From Catenulispora acidiphila DSM 44928 (GTDB lineage Bacteria > Actinomycetota > Actinomycetes > Streptomycetales > Catenulisporaceae), in NCBI RefSeq assembly GCF_000024025.1, contig NC_013131.1, positions 6,448,001-6,512,000 on the forward strand: DNA of 64,000 nucleotides, written 5' to 3'. Shown here in pieces: positions 11,093 through 21,491 of the stretch. The notes under the pieces are model-generated. The model had not been told where the DNA came from. It searched no databases and saw only the letters and a program-made list of their open reading frames with translations. A program made the translations under genes and the position numbers. How positions within the stretch are numbered: position 1 is the stretch's first letter; every line of letters begins with the position of its first letter.

Positions 11093-12223
11093 ATGAGCTC
11101 TGCCATATCCAAGAAATCGGCTGCGACGAAGATGCTGATCGTGGCCGCCGCCGGCGCCCTGAGCCTGACCGCGCTGAGCGCCTGCTCGTCCTCGAAGAGC
11201 TCGAGCAGCTCCGCGGCCTCCGGCACCGCCGGCGTCTCGAAGACCACGCAGCACGTCACGCTGATGGTCGGCGGCATCGACAAGCAGATCTACCTGCCCT
11301 ACAAGCTCGCCGACCAGCTCGGCTTCTACAAGAAGTACAACGTCGACGTCACGCTGAGCACCGAGCAGGACGGCGGCGTCGGCGCCGAGGAGGCCATGGT
11401 CTCCGGCCAGGTCGACATGGCCGGCGCGTGGTACAACCACGCGATCGACTTCCAGATGAAGCACAAGAACGTCGAGGACCTCGTGCAGCTCTCCGGTGCC
11501 CCCGGCGAGCGCGAGATGTGCGGCAACAAGGCCACTGTGCACACCGGGGCAGACTTCGCGGGCAAGACGATGGGCGTCACCGACCTGGGCTCGGGCACCG
11601 ACACCCTGACCCAGCTGATCGCGGCGCAGAGCGGCGTGGCCAAGAACAAGTTCAGCCGCACCGGCGTCGGCGCCGGCTCCACGGCGCTGGCCGCGCTGAA
11701 GAACGGCTCCATCTCCTGCGTCATGACCACCCAGCCGACGGTCACCGCCATCGAGAAGCAGAACCTCGGCTACTCCGCGATCGACCTGGCCACCACCGAG
11801 GGCGCCACCAAGGCCCTGGGCGGCGCGTGGCCCGCGGCCGGCGTGCTGGCCCGCACCGACTGGGCCAACCAGCACCAGGAGGCCGTGCAGGACGTGGTGG
11901 ACGCCCTGGTGGCCACCATGCACTGGATCAGCACGCACTCGGCGACCGACATCGCCAACGCCCTGCCGGCGAGCTACACGAACAACGCGATCATCTCCAA
12001 GGCCGACTACATCGCCGGCCTGACCATGGACAAGAGCCAGTTCCTGCCCGACGGCATCATGCCCGCCGGCGGCCCGAAGGTGGTCCTGACCACCGAGAAG
12101 CTGATCGGCAACGCCGACGACTCGGTGAACCTCGGCGCCACGTTCACGAACACCTACGCGATCAAGGCCAACCAGCTCGAGGGCTTCACGACCACCACGA
12201 CGCCGGCCGGTCCCACCGGCTGA
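11093..12223 (+). CDS. ABC importer substrate-binding lipoprotein, NMT1/TauA-like
   Basis: 376 residues. A lipoprotein signal (positively charged start, hydrophobic stretch, LSAC lipobox with Cys31) is followed by a Ser-rich linker, then a periplasmic-binding fold of the NMT1/TauA class: YLPYKLADQLGFYKKYNVDV, then GQVDMAGAWYNHAIDF and GVTDLGSGTD. This class binds sulfonates, nitrate analogues or pyrimidine precursors; which one applies here is not visible. Start ATG at 11093 has AAAGG upstream. It is the last gene of the importer operon and ends 48 bases before a strong hairpin terminator. The two-component system on the other side is the natural candidate regulator. Confidence 0.93.
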   Translation: MSSAISKKSAATKMLIVAAAGALSLTALSACSSSKSSSSSAASGTAGVSKTTQHVTLMVGGIDKQIYLPYKLADQLGFYKKYNVDVTLSTEQDGGVGAEEAMVSGQVDMAGAWYNHAIDFQMKHKNVEDLVQLSGAPGEREMCGNKATVHTGADFAGKTMGVTDLGSGTDTLTQLIAAQSGVAKNKFSRTGVGAGSTALAALKNGSISCVMTTQPTVTAIEKQNLGYSAIDLATTEGATKALGGAWPAAGVLARTDWANQHQEAVQDVVDALVATMHWISTHSATDIANALPASYTNNAIISKADYIAGLTMDKSQFLPDGIMPAGGPKVVLTTEKLIGNADDSVNLGATFTNTYAIKANQLEGFTTTTTPAGPTG

Positions 12224-12270
12224 CCCGAACCGCCCGACACCCGGGTTCCCCCTCCCCTCGCACCCGGGTC

Positions 12271-12310
12271 GCCGCCGTCTCCTGACTGCCCTTCAGGAGA
12301 CGGCGGCTTT
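12271..12310 (+). terminator. rho-independent terminator of the ABC importer operon
   Basis: A perfect 15-bp stem (12271-12285 with 12293-12307), seven-base loop, then TTT. It separates the importer operon from the hydrolase gene. Confidence 0.93.
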
Positions 12311-12354
12311 GTGGCGCAGACCGCGGTCGGCGCCGCCGGTATACGCTCCGGCAC

Positions 12355-13161
12355 ATGCCGAATACCTCAGTGTCCTTCTACGCCGGTCGCGACGGAGCGC
12401 GCCTCGCCTACCGCGAGCTGGGCGAAGGCAGACCGCTGGTGCTGCTGCACGGGGCGATCGGCGACGGGACGATGTGGACGCGGCACGGGCAGGCTGAGAC
12501 GTTCGCAGGGCACGGATATCGCGTGATCCTGCCGGACTTTCGCGGACATGGCAGCAGCGACAAGCCGCAAGGCGCCGATGCCTATCCCGGCGACATCCTG
12601 ACCGACGACGCCCTCGCGCTGCTGGAGCACCTCGGGCTCGAAGAGCCGGAAGCCAAGACGGAAACGGACTCCCTGCACACCCCGGCCGCCTACGACCTCG
12701 GCGGCTACTCCCTCGGCGCGCGCATCGTCGTGCGCATGCTGGTGCGCGGTGCGACACCGGGGCGTGCGGTGGTCGCCGGCCAGGGTCTCCAGCAGGTGCT
12801 CGGGTTCGGCGGCGGCGTGGGAGAGATGCTGCGGCGGATCGTCACCGCGACCGAGCCCTTCGAGCCGGGCTCGCAGGACGAGCGGACCGCGGCGTGGCTG
12901 AAGGCCGGTGAGGAGGACCCGGTCGCGCTGCTGCACGCGGTGGAGTCCGTCGTGGCCACGCCGGTGGAGGACCTGAGCCGCGTTCAGGTCCCGACGCTGG
13001 TGGCGATGGGAACCGAGGACGCGCGCGCGGAATCGTACGAGGCACTGATCGCCGCCCTGCCCAACGCCGCCGGAGCGCGAATGCCCGGGAACCACGGCAG
13101 CGCGGCAGCCGCGCCGGAACTGGTCACAGCGATGGTGGAGTTCCTCACCGCCCAGAGGTGA
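12355..13161 (+). CDS. alpha/beta hydrolase
   Basis: 268 residues of the alpha/beta-hydrolase fold: oxyanion segment LVLLHGAIGDGTMW, the DFRGHGSSDKP loop, the nucleophile elbow GGYSLGA (Ser), an acidic residue in MGTEDARAES and the catalytic His in MPGNHGSAA near the C-terminus. All three catalytic residues appear to be present. It is cytoplasmic with no signal peptide. Substrate unknown; esterase, lactonase or epoxide-type chemistry are all possible. It sits alone between two terminators and is convergent with secG. Confidence 0.9.
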   Translation: MPNTSVSFYAGRDGARLAYRELGEGRPLVLLHGAIGDGTMWTRHGQAETFAGHGYRVILPDFRGHGSSDKPQGADAYPGDILTDDALALLEHLGLEEPEAKTETDSLHTPAAYDLGGYSLGARIVVRMLVRGATPGRAVVAGQGLQQVLGFGGGVGEMLRRIVTATEPFEPGSQDERTAAWLKAGEEDPVALLHAVESVVATPVEDLSRVQVPTLVAMGTEDARAESYEALIAALPNAAGARMPGNHGSAAAAPELVTAMVEFLTAQR

Positions 13162-13195
13162 TCAGCGACACCCGACAACCGCGTCCCGGGGCACG

Positions 13196-13232
13196 AAAAA
13201 GGCGCCAGCCCGGACGAATCCGGGCGGGCGCC
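13196..13232 (-). terminator. rho-independent terminator after secG
   Basis: On the minus strand a 13-position stem (13227-13232 and 13220-13225 pairing with 13201-13206 and 13208-13213, one mismatch) is followed by five T (13196-13200). It closes the tpiA-secG end of the glycolytic cluster. Confidence 0.92.
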
Positions 13233-13253
13233 AGCACATCTGCCCCGTGCCGC

Positions 13254-13499
13254 TTAGACGTTGTGCTTGTACAGCAGCGCGAGAGCCACGATGCAGGAGA
13301 TCCAGACCGACGACAGGACGACGCTGATCCGGTCCAGGTTGCGCTCCACCACGGAGGAACCCTGCAGGCCGCCGGACACGCCGCCGCCGAACATGTCGGA
13401 CAGGCCACCGCCCTTACCCTTGTGCAGGAGCACCGACATGATGAGGAGCAGGCTGGTCGCGACCAGGATGCCTGAGACGATCCACTGGTAAAGAGTCAC
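13254..13499 (-). CDS. secG: preprotein translocase subunit SecG
   Basis: 81 residues with two membrane helices (about 5-24 and 52-71) joined by the diagnostic loop LLHKGKGGGLSDMFGGG followed by SSVVERNLDRI. SecG is the small accessory subunit of the SecYEG channel. I take GTG at 13499 because the family starts just before the first helix; a second GTG at 13547 in frame would add 16 residues that do not look like SecG. Neither has a clear ribosome-binding site. It follows tpiA by about 85 bases, the order known from Streptomyces. Confidence 0.95.
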   Translation of the reverse strand: MTLYQWIVSGILVATSLLLIMSVLLHKGKGGGLSDMFGGGVSGGLQGSSVVERNLDRISVVLSSVWISCIVALALLYKHNV

Positions 13500-13584
13500 T
13501 TCGGCGGTCCACTCGCTTTTCCGATAAGGACAGGGACGGGATGCCACAGCACCCCGCCCCTACATTACGCAATGGAACCGGTGC

Positions 13585-14376
13585 TCAGCCAGCGGCGACA
13601 GCAGAATCCCTGAAACGCACGATCCGCGTGAAGTCCGCGGCGTCCAGCGACGCCCCGCCGACCAGCGCGCCGTCGACGTCGGGCTGCGCCATCAGCTCGG
13701 CGGCGTTGGCGCCCTTCACCGAGCCGCCGTAGAGAATCCGGGTGTTCGCCGCGACGCTCTCGTCGAACAGCGTGGCCAGCTCGGTCCGGATCGCGGCGCA
13801 CACCTCCTGGGCGTCCTCCGGCGTCGCGACCTCGCCGGTGCCGATCGCCCAGACCGGCTCGTAGGCGATGACCGAGGCCTGGACCTGCTCGGCGCTGAGC
13901 CCGGCGAGCGAGCCGCGGGTCTGCTCGACACAGTGCGCGACGTGCGCGCCGTCCTTGCGGACCTGCAGGTGCTCCCCGACGCAGACGATCGGCGTGATCC
14001 CGTGCTTGCGCGCGGCGACGGCCTTGGCCGCGACCAGCGCGTCGGTCTCGCCGTGGTACTGGCGGCGCTCGGAGTGGCCGACGATCACGTAGTGGCAGTC
14101 CAGCTTGGCCAGCATCGGCGCGGAGATGTCGCCGGTGTAGGCGCCCGAGGGGTGCTGGGAGACGTCCTGCGCGCCGTACTGGATGCGCAGCTTGTCGCCC
14201 TGCACCAGGGTCTGGACCGAGCGGAGGTCGGTGAAGGGCACCAGAACCGCCACGTCGACGGCGTCGAAGTCCTTGTCCGTCAGCGAGAACGCCAACTCCT
14301 GGACGTGCTTCATGGCCTCGAAGTGGTTGAGGTTCATCTTCCAGTTGCCAGCCATCAACGGCTTGCGGTCAGTCAT
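13585..14376 (-). CDS. tpiA: triosephosphate isomerase
   Basis: 263 residues of standard TIM barrel length. Catalytic residues are visible: the N-terminal Asn/Lys in MAGNWKMN, the electrophilic His in VGHSERR, the Glu in [10 protein letters not shown], and the phosphate loop [11 protein letters not shown]. It interconverts dihydroxyacetone phosphate and glyceraldehyde 3-phosphate in glycolysis. ATG at 14376 lies six bases after the pgk stop, so it is co-transcribed with pgk. Confidence 0.98.
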   Translation of the reverse strand: MTDRKPLMAGNWKMNLNHFEAMKHVQELAFSLTDKDFDAVDVAVLVPFTDLRSVQTLVQGDKLRIQYGAQDVSQHPSGAYTGDISAPMLAKLDCHYVIVGHSERRQYHGETDALVAAKAVAARKHGITPIVCVGEHLQVRKDGAHVAHCVEQTRGSLAGLSAEQVQASVIAYEPVWAIGTGEVATPEDAQEVCAAIRTELATLFDESVAANTRILYGGSVKGANAAELMAQPDVDGALVGGASLDAADFTRIVRFRDSAVAAG

Positions 14377-14382
14377 GAGAGC

Positions 14383-15576
14383 TCAGTTCCCTTCCTCAAG
14401 CACGGCCAGGCCCGGGAGGGTCTTGCCCTCCAGGTACTCCAGGCTCGCGCCGCCGCCGGTGGAGATGTGGCCGAAGGAGGCCTCGTCGAAGCCCAGCTGC
14501 CGCACCGCCGCCGCCGAGTCGCCGCCGCCGACCACGGTGAACGCGTCGGAGTCGATCAGGCCTTGGGCGACGGCGCGCGTGCCGCCGGCGTACGGCTCCA
14601 TCTCGAACACGCCCATCGGGCCGTTCCAGAAGATGGTCTTGGCGGTGGAGAGCTTGTTGGCGAACAGCTTTCCGGACTCCGGGCCGATGTCCAGGCCCAG
14701 CCGGTCGGCCGGGATCGCCGAGGCCGAGACCACCTCGTGGTCGGCGCTCGCGGAGAACTCCGTGGCCGCGACGATGTCGATCGGCAGGACGAACTCCACG
14801 CCGCGCTCGGCGGCGCGCCGCAGGTAGCCCTTGACCGTGTCGAGCTGGTCCTCCTCCAGCAGCGACTTTCCGACCTCGAAGCCCTGCGCCTTCAGGAAGG
14901 TGAACAGCATGCCGCCGCCGACCAGGATGCTGTCGGCCTTTTCCAGCAGGTTCGCGATGACCGCGAGCTTGTCGGAGACCTTCGAGCCGCCCAGGACCAC
15001 CGCGTAGGGGCGCGCGACGTCGTCGGTGAGCTTCTTCAGGACCGTGACCTCGGCCTGGATCAGCAGGCCGGCGCCGGCCGGGAGCCGGGTGGCGATGTCG
15101 TAGACCGAGGCGTGCTTGCGGTGCACCGCGCCGAAGCCGTCGGAGACGAACACGTCGGCCAGCGCGGCCAGCTGGTCGGCGAACGCGCCGCGCGCGGCGT
15201 CGTCCTTGGCCGTCTCGCCGGCGTTGAAGCGCACGTTCTCCAGCAGCACCACCGAGCGCTCCGGCATCGCGGCGACGGCAGCCTGCGCCGATTCCCCGAC
15301 GGTGTCGGAGGCGAAGGTCACCGAGGCGTCCAGCAGCTCGCCGAGGCGCTTGGCCACCGGCGCGAGGCTGTACTTCGCCTCCGGCTCGCCCTTCGGGCGG
15401 CCCAGGTGCGCCGCGACGATCACCCGGGCGCCCTTGTCCAGCAGCGCGTTGATAGTCGGGACCGAAGCCCGGATGCGGCCGTCGTCGGTGATGCGGTCCC
15501 CGTCCAGCGGGACGTTCAGGTCCGAGCGCAGCAGGACCTTCTTGCCGGCGACGTCGAGGTCGTCGAGGGTCTTCAT
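14383..15576 (-). CDS. pgk: phosphoglycerate kinase
   Basis: 397 residues, normal family length. Motifs include [12 protein letters not shown], the substrate-binding HLGRPKG, the hinge [18 protein letters not shown], and the nucleotide-site [13 protein letters not shown] followed by [14 protein letters not shown]. It makes ATP from 1,3-bisphosphoglycerate in the cytoplasm. ATG at 15576 has AAAGGA upstream on the minus strand. A hairpin in the 83-base gap after gap may lower read-through from gap, so pgk-tpiA may also have their own supply of transcripts. Confidence 0.98.
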   Translation of the reverse strand: MKTLDDLDVAGKKVLLRSDLNVPLDGDRITDDGRIRASVPTINALLDKGARVIVAAHLGRPKGEPEAKYSLAPVAKRLGELLDASVTFASDTVGESAQAAVAAMPERSVVLLENVRFNAGETAKDDAARGAFADQLAALADVFVSDGFGAVHRKHASVYDIATRLPAGAGLLIQAEVTVLKKLTDDVARPYAVVLGGSKVSDKLAVIANLLEKADSILVGGGMLFTFLKAQGFEVGKSLLEEDQLDTVKGYLRRAAERGVEFVLPIDIVAATEFSASADHEVVSASAIPADRLGLDIGPESGKLFANKLSTAKTIFWNGPMGVFEMEPYAGGTRAVAQGLIDSDAFTVVGGGDSAAAVRQLGFDEASFGHISTGGGASLEYLEGKTLPGLAVLEEGN

Positions 15577-15602
15577 AGGGCGTCCTTTATTTCTTCTCCA
15601 CG

Positions 15603-15640
15603 AAAGAACCCGCACGAGCCCGGAACGGGGCTCGTGCGGG
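15603..15640 (-). terminator. hairpin between gap and pgk
   Basis: A perfect 13-bp stem (15628-15640 with 15609-15621) around a six-base loop, followed on the minus strand by TTCTTT. It may act as a partial terminator or as a 3' stabiliser of the gap message. Confidence 0.8.
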
Positions 15641-15659
15641 CACGGAATCCTGCTGTCGG

Positions 15660-16799
<1,140 letters not shown>

Positions 16800-17957
16800 C
16801 TATCGCGAACCCGGTGAGGACAGAGCACCCGGCCCGACCTGCGAGACGCTCGCAGAATCCGTACTCGCCGGTAAATCGTCGGACCTCTGCCCGGCGAACT
16901 CGGCCGAAACCGCGCCTGCCTGCACCGGGACGCCGAGCCGCACCATGCCGGTGTCGTCCTTGGCGTAGACGGACTGCGGTCCGTATGCCGAACCCGAGGC
17001 CGGAACGTCGGTCCCGTCCACCCCGAGCTCGAACGCCCGGCGGTCGGCCATCGCCAGCAGCCGGCGGATCCGGCCGGCGATCGCGTCCTTGGTCAGCGGC
17101 GGGTCGGCCAGGGTGCCCAGCTCCTCCAGGGAAGCCTGCTTGTGGTCCAGGCGCAGCCGGCCGGCGGCGGCCAGGTGTTCCGGGGCGTCCTCGCCGAGGA
17201 TGTCCAGGGCGCGGGAGACCCGGGCGCCGGCGGCGACCGCGGCGCGCGCGCTGCGGCGCAGGTTGGCGTCGTCGAAGTTGGCCAGCCGGTTGGCGGTCGC
17301 GCGCACCTCGCGCCGCATCCGGCGCTCCTCCCAGGCCAGCACGGCCTCGTGCGCGCCGAGCCGGGTCAGCAGCGCGCTGATCGCGTCGCCGTCGCGCAGC
17401 ACCACGCGGTCGCTGCCGCGCACCTCGCGGTGCTTGGCGCCGGGGATGCCGAGCCGGCGCGCGGCGCCGGCCAGCGCGATCGCCGACTCCATGTTCGGGC
17501 AGTTGATCTCCAGCGCCGAGCTGCGGCCGGGCTCGGTGAGGCTGCCGTGCGCCAGGAACGCCCCGCGCCACACCGCCTCGCAGTCGCACAGCGGACCGTT
17601 GACCAGGTAGGGCGGCAGCCCGAAGGCCGGGCGGCCCTGGCCGTCGACCATCCCGATCTGCCGCGCCATCGCCTCGCCGCCGGCGGTGACCCGCAGCTGG
17701 TAGCGGTGGCCGCGGCGCAAGCCCCCGGGGGACTGGATGACCAGCTCGGCGCGGTGGGAGTAGACCTCCCAGATGTCCTTGCGCAGGCGCCGGGCCGCGG
17801 CTCCGGTGTCCAGCTCGGCCTCGATGGCGATCCGCCCCGAGACGATGTGCAGAGACCCTCCGTACCGGAACACCGAGGCCACCTCGGCCTTGCGGCAGCA
17901 GGGCTTGGTCACCGCCAGGCGGCTCAGCTCGTCCTTGACCGCCGCCGTCATCGCCAT
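16800..17957 (-). CDS. whiA: sporulation regulator WhiA with extended C-terminus
   Basis: 385 residues. The first part matches WhiA closely: [13 protein letters not shown] start, the LAGLIDADG-homing-endonuclease-like core ([15 protein letters not shown] to [11 protein letters not shown]), and the C-terminal HTH region [20 protein letters not shown] followed by [21 protein letters not shown]. WhiA works with WhiB to switch Streptomyces hyphae to sporulation septation. Streptomyces WhiA is about 330 residues; here about 55 additional residues follow the HTH, rich in Ser, Gly and Ala and probably disordered. ATG at 17957 gives the conserved [10 protein letters not shown] start. Placement between yvcK and gap is conserved. 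Confidence 0.97.
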   Translation of the reverse strand: MAMTAAVKDELSRLAVTKPCCRKAEVASVFRYGGSLHIVSGRIAIEAELDTGAAARRLRKDIWEVYSHRAELVIQSPGGLRRGHRYQLRVTAGGEAMARQIGMVDGQGRPAFGLPPYLVNGPLCDCEAVWRGAFLAHGSLTEPGRSSALEINCPNMESAIALAGAARRLGIPGAKHREVRGSDRVVLRDGDAISALLTRLGAHEAVLAWEERRMRREVRATANRLANFDDANLRRSARAAVAAGARVSRALDILGEDAPEHLAAAGRLRLDHKQASLEELGTLADPPLTKDAIAGRIRRLLAMADRRAFELGVDGTDVPASGSAYGPQSVYAKDDTGMVRLGVPVQAGAVSAEFAGQRSDDLPASTDSASVSQVGPGALSSPGSR

Positions 17958-18197
17958 CGCGCAGCTACCCCTTTTTCGCCTGTTTCCGCAGCTCAGCCCG
18001 CCGAGCTGGAATCTTTCCCTGTGACCGGTCCACCCTAGCCAACACGAACAGGCGCCCGGTGCTTCCGCCCGGCGCATTCACGAGGTTGGATGACGCTCGT
18101 TCGGCCTAACGGACGGTGCGGCGGCGCGGTTTGGCGAGCTTGTAGGAATAGACGGACGGGCAGCCCGGGCGGTTCCCGGCCGGCTCGTACGCTGCGG

Positions 18198-18280
18198 CTG
18201 GGGTCTGGGGTCTGGGGTCTGGGTCTGGGGTCTGGGTCTGGGGTCTGGGTCTGGGGTCCGGGTCTGGGGTCCGGGTCTGT
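18198..18280. repeat. CTGGGGTCTGGGT-type tandem repeat
   Basis: About six imperfect copies of a 12-13 base unit, alternating TCTGGGG and TCTGGG, then drifting to CCGGG. It fills much of the gap between whiA and the SGNH hydrolase gene, just past the latter's stop codon. The rest of this 240-base gap holds no gene I can support. Confidence 0.8.
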
Positions 18281-18317
18281 GGTCGCGGGGCGGTCGGAGG
18301 ACCCGAAGCTTCCGCGG

Positions 18318-19175
18318 CTAGGACCCGAGCCGGCCGGCGATCATCGCGGCCACCGCGCTCTGCCCGGCGGGATTCGGGTGCACGGGAGCGGCGGGCTGCG
18401 CCGGGATCACCGGCTCGACCCAGCGCGTCCACGGCAGCTGGCAGGCGTCGCGTCCGGTGACGCCGTTGGGGTTCACGCTCAGCGCGCCGTCCGCGGCAGC
18501 CCGGGAGGACAGCATGTCGTTCAGCTTCTGCTGGATCCCGTGCAGCCACGGCACGTCGCCGATCGCCACCGGCACGCTCGGCCAGCAGCCCCAGGAGGCG
18601 GGCAGCACCGGCAGGTAGCCGACCACGACGACAGTCGCGTGCGGCGCTCGTTGGTGGATCCCGGCCAGGACCGCGTCGATCGTCGGCGCCAGCGCGTCGA
18701 TCCGCGCCGCGAGCTGATCGGTCCCGCCGGAGGTGAAGTGCTGCCGGCAGGGATCGCCCAGCGGGCTGGTGAGCGAGAGCTCGCCGCAGGTGGTCACGAT
18801 GTCGCCGAACCCGATGTCGTTCCCGCCGATGCCGACGGTCACCAGGTCGGTGTCAGGGGTCAGCGAGGCGAACTGCGCGGGGTTGGTCCCGCCGAGGACC
18901 GACTGCGGACCGGTCATGTCTGCGGTGACGGCGCCGCCGCAGGAGGCGTCGACGAGGTCTGCGACGTGCAGTGACGCCGCCAGGTCGTGCGGGAAGTTCA
19001 CGGTGCTGCGAAAGCAGCCGAGCGGTCCGTCCGCGGGCTTGAGCAGATCGCCGACCGCGGTATAGGAATCGCCGAGTGCGACGTACTTGTGGAAGCCGCC
19101 GGCTTGGGCCTGCGTCGGCGCCGCGACCAGGGCCGCTGCCGCAAGGGAGGTGAACGCCAGGAACGTACGCAGCAT
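18318..19175 (-). CDS. secreted SGNH/GDSL hydrolase (lipase/esterase)
   Basis: 285 residues. A signal peptide (MLRTFLAFTSLAAAALVAAPTQ region, cleavage after about AQA) is followed by the SGNH blocks: VALGDSYTAVG (catalytic Ser), TVGIGGNDIGF (Gly/Asn) and VHPNPAGQSA (catalytic His). Six or more Cys residues suggest disulfides as in secreted Streptomyces GDSL lipases. It probably cleaves lipid or acyl esters outside the cell. ATG at 19175 is used; a start at 19211 would push charged residues ahead of the signal. No strong ribosome-binding site is seen. It interrupts the yvcK-whiA neighbourhood. Confidence 0.9.
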   Translation of the reverse strand: MLRTFLAFTSLAAAALVAAPTQAQAGGFHKYVALGDSYTAVGDLLKPADGPLGCFRSTVNFPHDLAASLHVADLVDASCGGAVTADMTGPQSVLGGTNPAQFASLTPDTDLVTVGIGGNDIGFGDIVTTCGELSLTSPLGDPCRQHFTSGGTDQLAARIDALAPTIDAVLAGIHQRAPHATVVVVGYLPVLPASWGCWPSVPVAIGDVPWLHGIQQKLNDMLSSRAAADGALSVNPNGVTGRDACQLPWTRWVEPVIPAQPAAPVHPNPAGQSAVAAMIAGRLGS

Positions 19176-19227
19176 GAAGGTCAGTATGCTGCGACGCCCC
19201 TGCCTCGACAATCACTCTAAAGAGTGG

Positions 19228-20514
19228 TCAGCCCTGGGCGAAGACCCCGCGGAAGGCCCGCGCCAGCAGCGCGTGATCGTGCCGCGGGCTCTTGTCCCCG
19301 GCCCGGTACGGCGCGGCGAGCGGCGCCAGCACCACCCGCGCGCCGAGCGCCGCGGCGGCCTTCTCCATCGGGCCGTGGACGCGCGGCGCGCCGCAGGACG
19401 TCTCGTCGGCCAGGACCAGGTCCAGGCGCAGGCCCGGGCAATGGTCGGCCAGGACCTCGATGTGCTGCTCGGCGGAGAAGCCGTCGGTCTCGCCGGGCTG
19501 CGGGGACAGGTTGAAGACCAGCAGCTTGCGCGCCTTGGTCTCGGCCAGCGCCGCGCACAGTTCGGGGACCAGCAGGTGCGGGATGACGCTGGTGAACCAG
19601 GAGCCCGGGCCCAGGACCGTCCAGTCGGCGGCGCGGATCGCGGCGGCGGCCTCGGGCGCGGCGGGCGGCTCCGGCGGGCTCAGCCGGACCGAGAGCACGC
19701 GGCCGGGCGTCACCGCCAGCTCGTGCTGGCCGCGGATGACGCCGGTGGCGCCGGGGGCGGCCGGGTCCGCGCCGGCCACCAGGGCCTCGATCTCCAGCGG
19801 CACCGTCGACATCGGCAGCACCCGGCCGCGCGCGCCGAGCAGCCGTCCGACCCAGTCCAGGGCGCGGACCGGGTCGCCGAGCCGCTCCCACAGCGCGGCG
19901 ATGAGCAGGTTGCCGACCGCGTGGCCGTGCAGTCCGCCCTCGGACGGACCGCCGAAGCGGTGCTGCAGGACGTCGGCCCAGGTGCGTCCCCACTCGTCGT
20001 CGCCGCACAGCGCGGCCAGCGCCATCCGCAGGTCGCCCGGCGGCAGCCCGCCGAGTTCGCGCCGGATGCGCCCGGAGGAGCCGCCGTTGTCGGCGACGGT
20101 GACGATCGCGGTCAGGGCGTCGGTGACGGTGCGCAGCGCGGCCAGGGTCGCCGACAGGCCGTGCCCGCCGCCCAGGGCCACCACGCTCGGCGCCGGACGG
20201 CCGTCGACGGCCATGTTGTACGCCTTGAACTCGACGGTCGGCGCGTCCTCCAGAGCCGGGTCGGACCAGTGCGCGGCAGCCGCCGCGGCTCCGGTCATCG
20301 GCGTTCCGGGCAGCGGCGGCGGGACCGTGCCGCCGAGCGGGTTCCCGCCGGGCGGAGCCGCGTGAGCACCGGAAACCGCGTGAGCGCCGGGGACAGCATT
20401 CGTGCCGGGAGCCAGGGGGGTCGCCGGGTCCGGGCGGAACAGGTTCCCCGAGATGGTCGGAACCACCTCGTTCTGTATGACGCGCCTGGAATCCGCCCGG
20501 TCGCCCGGGATCAC
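19228..20514 (-). CDS. yvcK: gluconeogenesis factor YvcK/CofD-like, with long N-terminal extension
   Basis: 428 residues. The CofD/YvcK core starts near residue 109 with SVVALGGGHGLSATL, then TVADNGGSSGR, GLPPGDLRMALAAL, and HAVGNLLIAALW. YvcK proteins bind UDP-sugars and are needed for cell-wall growth on gluconeogenic carbon. The GTG at 20514 overlaps the rapZ TGA in the sequence GTGA, which fixes this start by coupling. About 105 residues before the core are Pro/Ala/Gly rich and not found in the shorter Streptomyces protein (about 340 residues). An internal start cannot be excluded. Confidence 0.95.
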   Translation of the reverse strand: MIPGDRADSRRVIQNEVVPTISGNLFRPDPATPLAPGTNAVPGAHAVSGAHAAPPGGNPLGGTVPPPLPGTPMTGAAAAAAHWSDPALEDAPTVEFKAYNMAVDGRPAPSVVALGGGHGLSATLAALRTVTDALTAIVTVADNGGSSGRIRRELGGLPPGDLRMALAALCGDDEWGRTWADVLQHRFGGPSEGGLHGHAVGNLLIAALWERLGDPVRALDWVGRLLGARGRVLPMSTVPLEIEALVAGADPAAPGATGVIRGQHELAVTPGRVLSVRLSPPEPPAAPEAAAAIRAADWTVLGPGSWFTSVIPHLLVPELCAALAETKARKLLVFNLSPQPGETDGFSAEQHIEVLADHCPGLRLDLVLADETSCGAPRVHGPMEKAAAALGARVVLAPLAAPYRAGDKSPRHDHALLARAFRGVFAQG

Positions 20515-21491
20515 TCGCGACCCATGTCGCGGTGCACCACCTGGGTGTCCACGCCCTCGGCGGACAGCCGCGCGGCGATCTGCTCGGACATCGCGACGCT
20601 GCGGTGCTTGCCGCCGGTGCAGCCGATCGCCAGGGTCATGTAGCGCTTGCCCTCGCGGCGGTATCCCTCGGTGATGATGTTCAGTACCTCCGCGTACCGT
20701 TCGAGGAACTCCTTGGCCCCGTGCTGGGACAGCACGTACCCGCTCACCTCAGGGTCCTGACCCGTGCGCGGACGGAGCTCGGGCACCCAGTGCGGGTTTG
20801 GCAAGAACCGTACATCCGCGACGAGGTCGGCGTCGACGGGCAGTCCGTACTTGAATCCGAAACTCATCACGGTCGCCCGCAGCGGCACCTCGCCGGGGTC
20901 GCCGAACGCCGACTCGATGGCCGTGCGCAGCTCGTGCACGTTGCGTGCCGAGGTGTCGATCACCAGGTCGGCCTCGCCGCGCAGCTCGCGCAGCAGTTCG
21001 CGCTCGCGCTCGATGCCGTCGGTGACCCGGCCCTCGCCCTGCAGCGGATGCGGCCGGCGCACGCCCTCGTACCGGCGGATCAGCACGTCGTCCTCGGACT
21101 CCAGGAACACGATGCGGTGGTTCAGCCCGGCCGAGTCCAGCTCGTCCAGGGTGCTGCGCAGCGTGTCGAAGAACGCCCGGCCGCGCACGTCCACCACGAA
21201 GGCCAGCCGGTCGGTGCTGCGCGACTCGCGCATCACCAGGTCGATCATCGGCGCGATCAGCGTCGGCGCCAGGTTGTCGACCACATACCAGCCGAGGTCC
21301 TCGAAGATCTTCGCCGCGGTGGACCGGCCGGCTCCGGACATGCCGGTGACGATCACCAGCTCCGGAGCGTGCGGTCCGTCCTGCGCCGCGTCGTTCCCGG
21401 CGTCCTCGGAGCCTTCCGGCTCCTGGACCGCCTGGTCCGGCTCGTCCTGCGCGTCCCTGCCGCTCGGCCTGTTCGCCCTCACGCCCGTCAC
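20511..21491 (-). CDS. rapZ: RNase adapter/nucleotide-binding protein RapZ
   Basis: 326 residues: Walker [13 protein letters not shown] near residue 50, Walker-B-like [13 protein letters not shown], then [23 protein letters not shown] and the C-terminal [12 protein letters not shown] characteristic of RapZ/YvcJ. In E. coli RapZ binds GlcN6P and guides RNase E to the sRNA GlmZ; in actinobacteria the role is less clear, but it stays beside yvcK and whiA. GTG at 21491 overlaps the uvrC stop in GTGA. The first 40 residues are acidic and variable. Confidence 0.97.
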   Translation of the reverse strand: MTGVRANRPSGRDAQDEPDQAVQEPEGSEDAGNDAAQDGPHAPELVIVTGMSGAGRSTAAKIFEDLGWYVVDNLAPTLIAPMIDLVMRESRSTDRLAFVVDVRGRAFFDTLRSTLDELDSAGLNHRIVFLESEDDVLIRRYEGVRRPHPLQGEGRVTDGIERERELLRELRGEADLVIDTSARNVHELRTAIESAFGDPGEVPLRATVMSFGFKYGLPVDADLVADVRFLPNPHWVPELRPRTGQDPEVSGYVLSQHGAKEFLERYAEVLNIITEGYRREGKRYMTLAIGCTGGKHRSVAMSEQIAARLSAEGVDTQVVHRDMGRE

